From contig SBGE01000186.1 in assembly GCA_006226755.1 (NCBI GenBank), positions 1 through 39,094 of the forward strand: a stretch of 39,094 nucleotides of DNA, read 5' to 3'. The first letter of the stretch is position 1. Each line of letters opens with the position of its first letter. A program made the translations under genes and the position numbers. Below, one piece after another: positions 1-7,265 of the stretch. This DNA is from Deltaproteobacteria bacterium. Lineage in GTDB: Bacteria > Bdellovibrionota > Bacteriovoracia > Bacteriovoracales > Bacteriovoracaceae. The notes under the pieces are model-generated. The model saw nothing but the letters and a program-made list of their open reading frames with translations. It was not told the origin of the DNA and made no database searches.

Positions 1-25
1 TACCAACTGACAGGGATACTCAGAA

Positions 26-1549
26 TTATCTCAAAGAAATCTGAATTTCTTTGTCTCCTTCTTCAAATTGAAAAAGTTGTCCTGGATAACCTCCCTCAGC
101 AATAGCATTTTTGATGACGGAATCAACATCAACACCCTTGCTTTCGAGATCCTCTATCAATACAGGCTCCATAAGATCCTTGAGATTCATAAGTGCAGCA
201 GCTGGTAAAGTGAGATTGACTTTATCACTCCCCTTTTCTTTGACATGAATAATTATGCTCTTTGCCAAAGATGTGAACTTGAATTCACTTTGATGCGCTG
301 GATGTTCAATCAAAAGATCTTTTTTAAGATTCTCTGTAAACGTCAAAAACAAATGTCGCCAATTAAAATTTACATTCATGTGTTCGAGCATTCCAAAAAG
401 ACCTTTCATACTCTTCATCAATTGAAAGAACTCTACACCTCCAGCACTACGAAACCACCATTTATGTTCTCCAAGAATCAAATCAACATCTCGAGAGAGT
501 CTCCATCTTTTAAGATCAAAAGGCATTACAGAAATGAGAGGTGCGAAAAGTTTCAGGGCGAGGAGAGGTAATGTCTTATGAAAGTGCCCAAGTTTTTCTT
601 CTTCAAAGCTCAAGCCAACGAGATACGATATTGGGTCAATATCTCTCCCTTCAATCAAAGCATCAATCAAAGAAAAAAGGTTTTTTCTAAATTCAGAAGT
701 TAGTTGAAAATAATTTCCGTAATCAATCAGCGTAATCTTTGGATCGTTGATAGATGGATGAAAAAGATAGTTCCCTTTATTCGTATCTCCTTGAAGAAGG
801 CCTGTCACAAAAATCTGATGAAAGAAAGTCTGTATCAATATCTCCCCCATCTTTTTTTGTTCATCGGGAGATGACTCTTTCAAAAAGGTATCAAAGTCGA
901 GTCCGCAGTCATACTCTTGAACAAGAACATTTGAAGTACTGTAACCTTCAATAATTCTTGGCACAATAATCCAGGGGCAACTCTTCATGGACTCGAATAG
1001 TTGATTACGAAGCTTGACCTCATTCTGAAGGTCACATTCAACCGCCAAAATCTGTTTTAACTTTTGAAGATATTCATCCATATGAAGCTTGTACTTCTTT
1101 GACATTATGGCATTAGGAATAAAGGAAGCAAGTTCCAAACCTTTTATCTGACTAACGACAGTTTCTTTAATCTCAGGATAAAGAACTTTTACAATGACTT
1201 GGAGTTTTTCAGGCCCAAGCTGAGCCAGATGTACCTGCCCCATTGATGCCGATTTAACATAACTCCAATCAATTTGAAGATGTGAATACTTATCAACCCC
1301 TAGTTCTTTTTCAAGAATCTGTTCAACTTCTTCTATTGGAATAAGAGCATAGTCTCTTAGAGAAAGTCCCTCTACTGAGTTTGACAAATCAAAGTACTGA
1401 GCAATTTTAAATTGGACACCATTCTTGTCAGCAAAAGATTTTAGAAGTCTAGTTCTCGCTTCATCTTCAGACTCTGATCCGGTGTTCTTGTACTCACTCA
1501 AAGAACGCATCAATTTTATGGTCTTCCAAGACTCACTTAAGGCCTTCAC
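26..1549 (-). CDS. ABC1/AarF/UbiB-family atypical protein kinase-like protein
   Basis: Member of the ABC1 (AarF/UbiB/COQ8) atypical kinase family, whose better-known members support isoprenoid-quinone biosynthesis or lipid homeostasis. Visible motifs are KSASMGQVHLA (the family's Ala-rich nucleotide loop), VIVKVLYPE with the ATP-binding Lys, GDTNKGNYLF in place of the usual ADPHPGN catalytic loop, and LIDYGNY in place of the DFG metal motif. The frame is open back to 1678, but that start would overlap the divergent dus gene by 78 bp. A GTG at 1549 has GGGGA 9 nt upstream and avoids the overlap, so I chose it; ATG 1510 is the next option. That gives 507 residues. The catalytic loop deviates from canonical UbiB, so the substrate is unknown. 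The family call is firm, the quinone role only inferred. Confidence 0.8.
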   Translation of the reverse strand: MKALSESWKTIKLMRSLSEYKNTGSESEDEARTRLLKSFADKNGVQFKIAQYFDLSNSVEGLSLRDYALIPIEEVEQILEKELGVDKYSHLQIDWSYVKSASMGQVHLAQLGPEKLQVIVKVLYPEIKETVVSQIKGLELASFIPNAIMSKKYKLHMDEYLQKLKQILAVECDLQNEVKLRNQLFESMKSCPWIIVPRIIEGYSTSNVLVQEYDCGLDFDTFLKESSPDEQKKMGEILIQTFFHQIFVTGLLQGDTNKGNYLFHPSINDPKITLIDYGNYFQLTSEFRKNLFSLIDALIEGRDIDPISYLVGLSFEEEKLGHFHKTLPLLALKLFAPLISVMPFDLKRWRLSRDVDLILGEHKWWFRSAGGVEFFQLMKSMKGLFGMLEHMNVNFNWRHLFLTFTENLKKDLLIEHPAHQSEFKFTSLAKSIIIHVKEKGSDKVNLTLPAAALMNLKDLMEPVLIEDLESKGVDVDSVIKNAIAEGGYPGQLFQFEEGDKEIQISLR

Positions 1550-1600
1550 TGATTGATTTCCCCGATTTAAATTGCTAATAACAAAGTATAAAGAGAGTTC

Positions 1601-2653
1601 ATGATTAATGAAAGAGAGCCCCTTGGGCAAATAGCTGATTTTCCTTTTTGTCTTGCGCCAATGGTGGGTCTCAGCCACGTAGTTTTGCGCGATTTAGTGA
1701 GAAGCTACCTCCCAGAGGGATGCCACACGATTTGGCCGACTGAAATGCTTAGTAGTCGTAGACTTATAGCCCAACGTTTGGGTGATACCCCAGAAACGTT
1801 TACTTCTCCTATGGATGACAATCTTGTCCCTCAAATTTTGATTAATGAAGATAGGTTTATCAAGGCGTGCTTACCGAAACTTGAACAATGGGGAGCTGTT
1901 GGAGTTGATATCAACATGGGTTGTCCCCAAAGCAAGGCCCTCAAACACAATTACGGTGTTGCTCTGATGGGTGACCCTGAGTACGCCCACAATGTCGTTA
2001 GGATGGCGAGAAGTACCACAAACCTTCCTCTATCAGTAAAACTCAGAGCTGGTACAAATAATGATAAAGACTTTCTCAAACGTTTTTGCGAGGGTCTGTA
2101 TGAAGCTGGTGCCGATTGGCTAACTCTTCATCCTAGAACTCCTGAGCAAAAGCGAAAGGGGTATGCCGATTGGTCACAGATCAAAATGATCAAAGATGAA
2201 TTCAATAAATCTCTTATTGGAAATGGGGATATTCAGACTTGGGAAGACGCAATCAGAATGAAAGAAGAAACGGGTTGTGACGCTGTTATGATTGGCCGAG
2301 CACTAACGGCAAGACCTTGGCTTCTATGGCAAATCGGTCACCACTTGGGTCTGCCTTCACCTCCAGGAAAAGAAGGACTTCTTCCACCTTTAACTCCTGA
2401 GGAGGAAGCACAAGAGTATGGAAAGGCGGTCCTTTTTTTCATACAAAAATCATTTGAAATTTTCACTGAGAAGGACGCCAGAAAGAGAGTAATTTTCTAT
2501 CTTAAAGTCAGTCATCCTTGGTTGAATTACGGTCATAGCATTTCTTCAAAAATAATTAATGCAAAGACTCAAGAGGAGATGATCGAAATTGCAATCAAAT
2601 CATTTGAATCTTCAAGTCTCACTCTTTCTAAAAGAACAGAACTAAGATACTAA
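1601..2653 (+). CDS. dus: tRNA-dihydrouridine synthase family protein
   Basis: FMN-dependent reductase that reduces uridines to dihydrouridine in tRNA. The 350-residue protein opens with the family's flavin-binding CLAPMVGLSH motif (17-26). It carries DINMGCPQSKALK around the conserved Cys108, followed by NYGVALM, and then VKLRAG, LTLHPRT, IGNGDI and VMIGRAL of the TIM-barrel phosphate-binding region. Start ATG 1601 has an AGAG purine run just upstream. It is divergent from the ABC1-kinase gene and converges on the response regulator downstream, sharing the tetranucleotide 2650-2653 that encodes both stops. The subgroup (DusB- or DusC-like) cannot be settled by eye, so the modified position is not assigned. 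Confidence 0.9.
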   Translation: MINEREPLGQIADFPFCLAPMVGLSHVVLRDLVRSYLPEGCHTIWPTEMLSSRRLIAQRLGDTPETFTSPMDDNLVPQILINEDRFIKACLPKLEQWGAVGVDINMGCPQSKALKHNYGVALMGDPEYAHNVVRMARSTTNLPLSVKLRAGTNNDKDFLKRFCEGLYEAGADWLTLHPRTPEQKRKGYADWSQIKMIKDEFNKSLIGNGDIQTWEDAIRMKEETGCDAVMIGRALTARPWLLWQIGHHLGLPSPPGKEGLLPPLTPEEEAQEYGKAVLFFIQKSFEIFTEKDARKRVIFYLKVSHPWLNYGHSISSKIINAKTQEEMIEIAIKSFESSSLTLSKRTELRY

Positions 2654-3339
2654 ACTTCAAATTTGTATCCAATAGAGCGAATGGTTTTAATATATCCACC
2701 GTAATCACCTAGTTTTTTTCGAAGAGTACTCACATGCATATCAAGAGTTCTCTGCAAACTATCACTTTCTTTTTCCCAGATCGACTCGTAGAGTTTTTCA
2801 CGAGACATGACATTGCCTTTATTACGAACCAAGCTGACAAGAATCTTGAACTCCTTTCCTGTTAAATCCACTTCTTTTTCTGAAATTTCATTTCCAAGTG
2901 TGACTTTTAATGAAGAAAGGCTAATGTTTAAATCACCAACTTTCAAAACGTCATCAGATTGAGAGGAGAGCTTCACAATATTTTTTTCAGTTATGGCCCT
3001 GAAGACCTGAGGATTTATAGGCTTCCTAATATATTCATCAACACCAATTCGATGACCTTCGATCTCTTGATCAATAGCTTTTTCAGAAGTTAGGATAAAG
3101 ATCTTTTTATTCTCCAATAGCTCCTGAGTTTTAAACTCTTTTATCAATGTAATACCATATTCACTTTCCAGATAAAGATCCACAATGACAACGGAGTAAT
3201 TATTTTGCGTCATAAGATTCCTAGCAGACGTGCTAGTAGGAGCATAATCAACTTGGAAAAGACCTTCTAATGACTTTTCTACAAGCTTGAAGATATCCAC
3301 ATCATCATCAATCAATAAAACTCTTTGCATACCAACCAC
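2650..3339 (-). CDS. OmpR/PhoB-type response regulator (REC + winged helix)
   Basis: DNA-binding response regulator and the only output component of the four-gene phosphorelay operon. The REC domain (about 5-120) has the acidic pocket DDD at 11-13, phosphoacceptor Asp54 in IVDLYLE, Thr84 and Lys106 in RKP. The C-terminal winged helix (about 130-229) shows the OmpR signature RTLDMHVSTLRKKLG and ends RSIGYKFEV. The start is GTG 3339, placed by a perfect AGGAGG five bases upstream; the in-frame ATG three codons later would be too far away. It lies 13 bp downstream of the stand-alone REC gene. Target genes are not evident. Its 3' end overlaps dus by 4 bp, so there is no room for a terminator between the two. 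Confidence 0.92.
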   Translation of the reverse strand: MVGMQRVLLIDDDVDIFKLVEKSLEGLFQVDYAPTSTSARNLMTQNNYSVVIVDLYLESEYGITLIKEFKTQELLENKKIFILTSEKAIDQEIEGHRIGVDEYIRKPINPQVFRAITEKNIVKLSSQSDDVLKVGDLNISLSSLKVTLGNEISEKEVDLTGKEFKILVSLVRNKGNVMSREKLYESIWEKESDSLQRTLDMHVSTLRKKLGDYGGYIKTIRSIGYKFEV

Positions 3340-3352
3340 ATTGTCCTCCTAT

Positions 3353-3745
3353 TCATGTGAGGCGAGAAAAAGACGAAATCTTTTCCAATCTCTTTTTCAA
3401 CTGTTCAAATCCTTCAAAAGGTTTTTTTATAAAATCTTTGATACCGTACTGTAAGCATTCTCGAACCATCTCTTCTTCTGAATGAGCAGAGATAACGACG
3501 ACAGGAATTTTCTTAATTTTGGCCATATCCTCTCTGAACTTTAGAAATTCTACACCCATCTCATATTCCAATCTTAGATCCAGGAGAATCAAAGAAACGC
3601 TTTCTCTTTCAAGTAAATCAACAGCTGAAACCAAAGTCGAAGCCTCATGAAGCTTGATATTAGAATCTAGAACTCGGAAAAACTTAGCGAAGTAATTCCT
3701 AATATCCGGATCATCGTCAATAATGAGAATTCTCTTTTCGGCCAT
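3353..3745 (-). CDS. Stand-alone receiver (REC) protein
   Basis: 130-residue single-domain response regulator. The acidic triad is IDDDPD (about 10-14), the phosphoacceptor is Asp56 in LLDLRLE, the switch residue is Ser86 in VVISAHS, and the conserved Lys is in IKKPF (108). With no output domain it should act through protein contact or as a phosphate-shuttle receiver in a relay (CheY/Spo0F-like use is known for such proteins). It lies between the HPt gene and the OmpR-type regulator with only 11-13 bp gaps, so the genes are almost certainly co-transcribed. Start ATG 3745 is preceded by AGGTGAAAAGGC. Confidence 0.88.
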   Translation of the reverse strand: MAEKRILIIDDDPDIRNYFAKFFRVLDSNIKLHEASTLVSAVDLLERESVSLILLDLRLEYEMGVEFLKFREDMAKIKKIPVVVISAHSEEEMVRECLQYGIKDFIKKPFEGFEQLKKRLEKISSFSRLT

Positions 3746-3756
3746 TGCCTTTTCAC

Positions 3757-4056
3757 CTAGTCCTTATAAACGACTTCAATACTTTCCAGGTAATCTGTGA
3801 AAGTATCCAAAAGCTCTTTTAGCTCTTGAGGATTATTTTTTTCAGCGGCTAACTCTATTTCTTTTCCAAGTCTGGAAATTTCAGGCAGTCCATAACTTCC
3901 ACCACTTCCAGCAATTTTATGAGCCACTTTCTGAATATGATCAACATTACCTTCGACAAAGCATGTATGAAGAAGCTTCAATTCATCTTTTCTTTTATTA
4001 AGATAAGGAGGTGTAAGATCTTCATAGAACTTAGGTAGTTCAATTGTTTTCGACAT
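3757..4056 (-). CDS. HPt (histidine phosphotransfer) domain protein
   Basis: 99-residue histidine phosphotransfer protein. The signature VAHKIAGSGGSYGL contains the probable phospho-accepting His46, flanked by helices typical of four-helix-bundle HPt modules, with a second conserved segment SRLGKEIELAAE. It should move phosphate between receivers, here the REC proteins encoded on either side. Start ATG 4056 has GGAG five bases upstream. The start overlaps the end of the upstream REC gene by 17 bp, which suggests translational coupling. A free-standing HPt gene between two REC genes and without a kinase is the notable point. Confidence 0.85.
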   Translation of the reverse strand: MSKTIELPKFYEDLTPPYLNKRKDELKLLHTCFVEGNVDHIQKVAHKIAGSGGSYGLPEISRLGKEIELAAEKNNPQELKELLDTFTDYLESIEVVYKD

Positions 4057-4435
4057 AGTTTCTCCAAATATCTTCTATACTTTGAGTTAAAGTAACTGGA
4101 TCAAATGGTTTTCCCAAAACTCCAACTGCCCCTAGGTTATAGAGCTCCTTAGGTTCATCAAGATAGCCAACTTTCGCTGTTAGAAACACGACTGGTGTTT
4201 CTTTGAAAGAATCAATTTCTCTAAGCTTACTATAAAGAGCCCGACCATCCATTCCTGGCAGCATGATATCAAGAAGGATGAGATCAGGTGCAGCTTCTTC
4301 CATTCCTCTCAAAGCTTCATCTGCACTTGAAAAAATGACGACTTCATAGCCTCCATATTTCTCGAGGCAAATCCTAGCAATCTTTTGGATATCAACCTCA
4401 TCTTCTACGTAGCAAATTCTTTTGAGCTCATTCAT
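4040..4435 (-). CDS. Stand-alone receiver (REC) protein, first gene of the phosphorelay operon
   Basis: 131-residue receiver domain. Acidic pocket EDE at 11-13, phosphoacceptor Asp56 in LLDIMLPGMDG, Thr86 in FLTAK, and Lys109 in GKPFDP. The start ATG 4435 is chosen because AAGGGG lies six bases upstream; the frame is open 18 codons further but has no ribosome site there. It overlaps the HPt gene by 17 bp. A promoter-like TTGACA-N19-TATAGT sits about 80 bp upstream on the same strand. It is probably the receiver of an unlinked hybrid or soluble kinase. Confidence 0.88.
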   Translation of the reverse strand: MNELKRICYVEDEVDIQKIARICLEKYGGYEVVIFSSADEALRGMEEAAPDLILLDIMLPGMDGRALYSKLREIDSFKETPVVFLTAKVGYLDEPKELYNLGAVGVLGKPFDPVTLTQSIEDIWRNYVENN

Positions 4436-4520
4436 AAGTAACCCCTTATTTGTCATGATTTTAAAGTCTTTTTGTAAAGAAATCTTCAAAGTATGGTCAC
4501 AAAATCTTTACAGTTCCATA

Positions 4521-4551
4521 ACTATAAGAAATTTAAGGACAATTTTGTCAA
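4521..4551 (-). promoter_or_regulatory. Putative promoter of the phosphorelay operon
   Basis: On the minus strand there is a perfect TTGACA (4551-4546), a 19-bp spacer, and TATAGT (4526-4521, five of six matches to TATAAT). The spacer is longer than the ideal 17. It points at the REC-HPt-REC-OmpR operon and would leave a leader of roughly 80 nt. Confidence 0.4.
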
Positions 4552-4566
4552 AAAAAAATGGGATTT

Positions 4567-4584
4567 GAGGTTAGAACTAACCTC
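4567..4584. repeat. 18-bp perfect palindrome upstream of the phosphorelay operon
   Basis: GAGGTTAG-AA-CTAACCTC, two 8-base arms. It lies just upstream of the putative operon promoter, where an activator could bind, and 60 bp downstream of the ChaN-like gene's stop. Read on the minus strand it is followed, after eight bases, by a run of T, so a weak terminator for the ChaN-like gene is the other explanation. Confidence 0.45.
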
Positions 4585-4645
4585 TCGAGGCAAAAATCTT
4601 TACAAATGAAATCAGTAAGTTGCCCGCAAGTGCCGCAAAAAGATG

Positions 4646-5494
4646 TTAATTTGAAATAATCAAATAATCTGCGATCGGTCCATAAACAGGATGTGGCTTT
4701 TTCATTTTGGCCAACTCATCAGCTGTTAATTCTTTAGCATTAACAAATTTCAAAGAAACAACAGGTCTTGAAGTTAGACTTTCCAATCTGATTACTGTTC
4801 CGTCTCTATAGTCATTATGAAAAGAACCCACCACAAGGAAGCTTAAATTATTCGTCGAATACTTATTAAGATAGTGGGCCATCACACTATCTGTATAACA
4901 TTGTGCCAGAAAGTAAGACTTGAGAACATCTTCACCAACATGTCCGCCCATTGCTTCTTTAAATCTCTCCAGATAATTATCACCACCAATCTCTACTCGA
5001 GGAGGAATCCACATAGGATCGACAGCACTTAATCCCCCTTTGATAATTTGAGATTTGATATCTCGAGGAGCATTAACACCATAATAGTCAGCCTTTAGTT
5101 CTTTAGCTGCTTGAAATACTGGATCATAAGAAGAGGCATTGTTTTGACCAAACAAAGCAAGGAATGCAGAAACAGAAAGCTTACCATTCAGAACTTGTGC
5201 CCACTGGTTGGTCTGCTCTTCTTTGTCATTGAAGTTCATAAATTCCCAGGCCAGATCAAAATTATCCTGGGCCATATTCGCCTCGACAATTTTTTTCATT
5301 ACTTGAGCTTGGGCCTTTTGAATGACCTCATTATAGTGATACTCTCCAAGAATATAAAAAGCCTTAGGTGAACTTTGGGCCGCAAAATCTTCTAATGTTT
5401 CGTACGTTTCATTTATTGAATCATAGACCTCTATATTGGCGAGGGCCGAAAAAGAGAGGAACAAGAGGCAAATCAGCATCATGTGAAACTTCAT
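4646..5494 (-). CDS. ChaN-like secreted haem-binding family protein
   Basis: Member of the ChaN-like family (PF04187, haem-binding uptake protein type). Visible family landmarks are YILGEYHYN (about 47-55), the AWEFM segment, YDPVFQAAKEL with NAPRDI, YFLAQCYTDSVMAHYL, and the late VVGSFHNDYRDG motif. An N-terminal signal peptide (KFHMMLICLLFLSFSALA) predicts export; no lipobox Cys is seen. The start ATG 5494 has AAGG six bases upstream; an ATG two codons earlier lies directly on that ribosome site and is less likely. Campylobacter ChaN is linked to iron-regulated haem binding, but no iron-uptake gene is adjacent here, so the ligand is unproven. Confidence 0.8.
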   Translation of the reverse strand: MKFHMMLICLLFLSFSALANIEVYDSINETYETLEDFAAQSSPKAFYILGEYHYNEVIQKAQAQVMKKIVEANMAQDNFDLAWEFMNFNDKEEQTNQWAQVLNGKLSVSAFLALFGQNNASSYDPVFQAAKELKADYYGVNAPRDIKSQIIKGGLSAVDPMWIPPRVEIGGDNYLERFKEAMGGHVGEDVLKSYFLAQCYTDSVMAHYLNKYSTNNLSFLVVGSFHNDYRDGTVIRLESLTSRPVVSLKFVNAKELTADELAKMKKPHPVYGPIADYLIISN

Positions 5495-5616
5495 AATCAT
5501 CCTTTTAAAAGTGGCTAGATATTATCAGGTGCGTCTCAATAGATAAAACCGATTAATTTCAAACAGATACAACTCGATCAATAGGAAAAGACTATCGAAC
5601 TATAGATACAATCAAT

Positions 5617-5645
5617 TTTAACTATGATTACTTTTCGGCGATACT
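5617..5645 (+). promoter_or_regulatory. Possible promoter of the rubrerythrin gene
   Basis: TTTAAC, 17-bp spacer, GATACT. Both hexamers are weak (three and four matches), but spacing and position, about 30 bp before the start codon, are right. No clear PerR/Fur-type operator was recognised. Confidence 0.25.
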
Positions 5646-5675
5646 GAATACAACAAATCAACGGAGGTATTGATT

Positions 5676-6203
5676 ATGACAAATAAAAAAGAATTGAAAT
5701 CACTTAAAAACGCTGAAGCGGCCTTGGCCGGAGAAAGCATGGCCTATCAAAAATATATGTACTTTGCCAAAGTCGCTAGAAAAAATGGTGACGAGGAAGT
5801 TGCGAAACTTTTTGAAGAAACTGCTAAACACGAGACAAGACATGCAGAAGGTTACCTGAGACAGATGTTCCCAATGGGATCAACTTCAACAGAAGATCTC
5901 CTAAGAGTAGCTGCAGAAGGTGAAAAGTACGAATACACTGAAATGTATCCAAAGTTTGCTCAGATTGCAAAAGAAGAAGGTGCAGACGAGTGGATGATCA
6001 AGGAATTCGAAGAAGGTATTGAAGACACTAAAGAGCACATGGAAATGTTCCAAGCGAGGCTAAGAAAGCTTCAAAAAGTGTTTGAAGGTCTGACCAGAGT
6101 AGAAGAAGAGCACTATAAAAATTATGCTAGAGCTCTTGAGAATCACCAAAACCCAACTCCTGAGTTCAAGGAGTCAGATGAATACCTCGAGAACGAAGCT
6201 TGA
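5676..6203 (+). CDS. Rubrerythrin-family di-iron protein without rubredoxin domain
   Basis: Ferritin-like di-iron protein, probably a peroxidase protecting against H2O2. Ligand-type residues line up with rubrerythrins: Glu20 in AGES, Glu53-x-x-His56 in HETRHAEGY, and Glu86-x-x-Glu89 in EYTEMYPKF. The last helix reads EDTKEH (116-121) rather than a clean ExxH, so the fourth ligand set may differ. The 175-residue protein ends in a charged tail with no CxxC pairs, so the usual C-terminal rubredoxin electron-transfer domain is absent and another donor is needed. Start ATG 5676 is fixed by GGAGG eight bases upstream. It is monocistronic and followed by a strong terminator. Confidence 0.85.
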   Translation: MTNKKELKSLKNAEAALAGESMAYQKYMYFAKVARKNGDEEVAKLFEETAKHETRHAEGYLRQMFPMGSTSTEDLLRVAAEGEKYEYTEMYPKFAQIAKEEGADEWMIKEFEEGIEDTKEHMEMFQARLRKLQKVFEGLTRVEEEHYKNYARALENHQNPTPEFKESDEYLENEA

Positions 6204-6220
6204 TTCGTTTTTTAGACTCC

Positions 6221-6249
6221 CCCTGCCCTTTATGGGCAGGGATTCTTTT
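6221..6249 (+). terminator. Rho-independent terminator after the rubrerythrin gene
   Basis: Eight-base-pair GC-rich stem CCCTGCCC/GGGCAGGG (6221-6228 with 6234-6241), 5-nt loop, then ATTCTTTT. It ends at the stop of the convergent gene. Confidence 0.85.
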
Positions 6250-7145
6250 CAATTTTCAAACAGTGGACCGTCCGGAGTAGGAATGTGTTCAGCCTGAATC
6301 ACCAAGCCATGGCTTTCCCCTCTCTTGACGATAAGTGCACGAGGATAGTCCATATTGCGAACTCTCTCTAGAGTCCACCTGTACATCGTATCAGGATCCC
6401 AAAAGAAAATTCTCTTATGATCTTCGTCGGCAGACGCCCAACGATTTTTTGAGTTCTTTAGAAAATAAAGTTTAAAGAGATTAACTTTGTTTGAACCATC
6501 GGGGTGAAACTCTCCCCCAATTAGATCAGATGGTACTCTCAAATCATATGTCCAATTCTCAGAAAACTCTTCTCTCATCAAACCAGCGTTAGAAAGAAAG
6601 CTTACTCCAAACGCTGAACACCCAGCACCTTCTCTTTGTAGAGGACGAAGAGGAAGACCATAAAAATTTCCATATCCCATCTTTCTATACTCATCGAGAT
6701 AGGCCTTCAAACGCAGACAAGTCTGAGAGTTGATCAGGTGTTTGATAAAAGTAATTCGGTTTCTTCTTTTCTTGTTATATTTTTTTTCAAACTCTTCAAG
6801 AAGTTCATTTTTACTTTCCAACACTCCATCATAGGTATCAAAAATAACTCCGAAGCCCATTTTTTTGAAGAGGATCTGATTGCTATAAACGGAAGACTTT
6901 GCATTGGAAGTTCCCGTCAGCTCATGAATTTCTGCTCCCCCATCGACGGCTTCACACTTAAGCTCAACAGCGACATGTCCGATCATCCGGTTCTTTGGAC
7001 TCAATGCATTCATGACGACTGTTCGAGCCAGACTTCTAGGATGACTCCAATCCAATCCATTTGGTGAACGGATGATATGTAACGTGAGTGAGTTTTCTGC
7101 ATAGGCTGTTGAGAAACTAAGTAAAAAAAGTAGAATTATTCGCAT
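6249..7145 (-). CDS. Secreted protein with permuted-papain-like His/Cys spacing
   Basis: 298 residues with a signal peptide (MRIILLFLLSFSTAYA). No family is recognised with certainty. A GHVAVEL motif (His57) precedes a GAGCSAFG motif (Cys176) by about 120 residues. This His-before-Cys order in a hydrophobic-strand context is how YiiX/NlpC-type permuted papain folds present their catalytic pair, so a periplasmic or secreted amidase/peptidase is the inference. The C-terminal third is basic and aromatic-rich. Start ATG 7145 has AGGAGG six bases upstream. It is divergent from rlmN and convergent with the rubrerythrin gene. Confidence 0.55.
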   Translation of the reverse strand: MRIILLFLLSFSTAYAENSLTLHIIRSPNGLDWSHPRSLARTVVMNALSPKNRMIGHVAVELKCEAVDGGAEIHELTGTSNAKSSVYSNQILFKKMGFGVIFDTYDGVLESKNELLEEFEKKYNKKRRNRITFIKHLINSQTCLRLKAYLDEYRKMGYGNFYGLPLRPLQREGAGCSAFGVSFLSNAGLMREEFSENWTYDLRVPSDLIGGEFHPDGSNKVNLFKLYFLKNSKNRWASADEDHKRIFFWDPDTMYRWTLERVRNMDYPRALIVKRGESHGLVIQAEHIPTPDGPLFEN

Positions 7146-7195
7146 GGGCGTCCTCCTGGATTCACATCATGGTGCGAAAAACAGCGAAAGACAAA

Positions 7196-7224
7196 TTGAC
7201 ACATAAAGCCAAAAAAGGTAAATA
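7196..7224 (+). promoter_or_regulatory. Putative rlmN promoter
   Basis: Perfect TTGACA (7196-7201), 17-bp spacer, weak TAAATA at 7219-7224, about 40 bp before the preferred rlmN start. It lies in the divergent intergenic region. Confidence 0.4.
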
Positions 7225-7265
7225 CTCGGAATCATCAGATTTTGATAAACATTTTCAGGAGCGAC

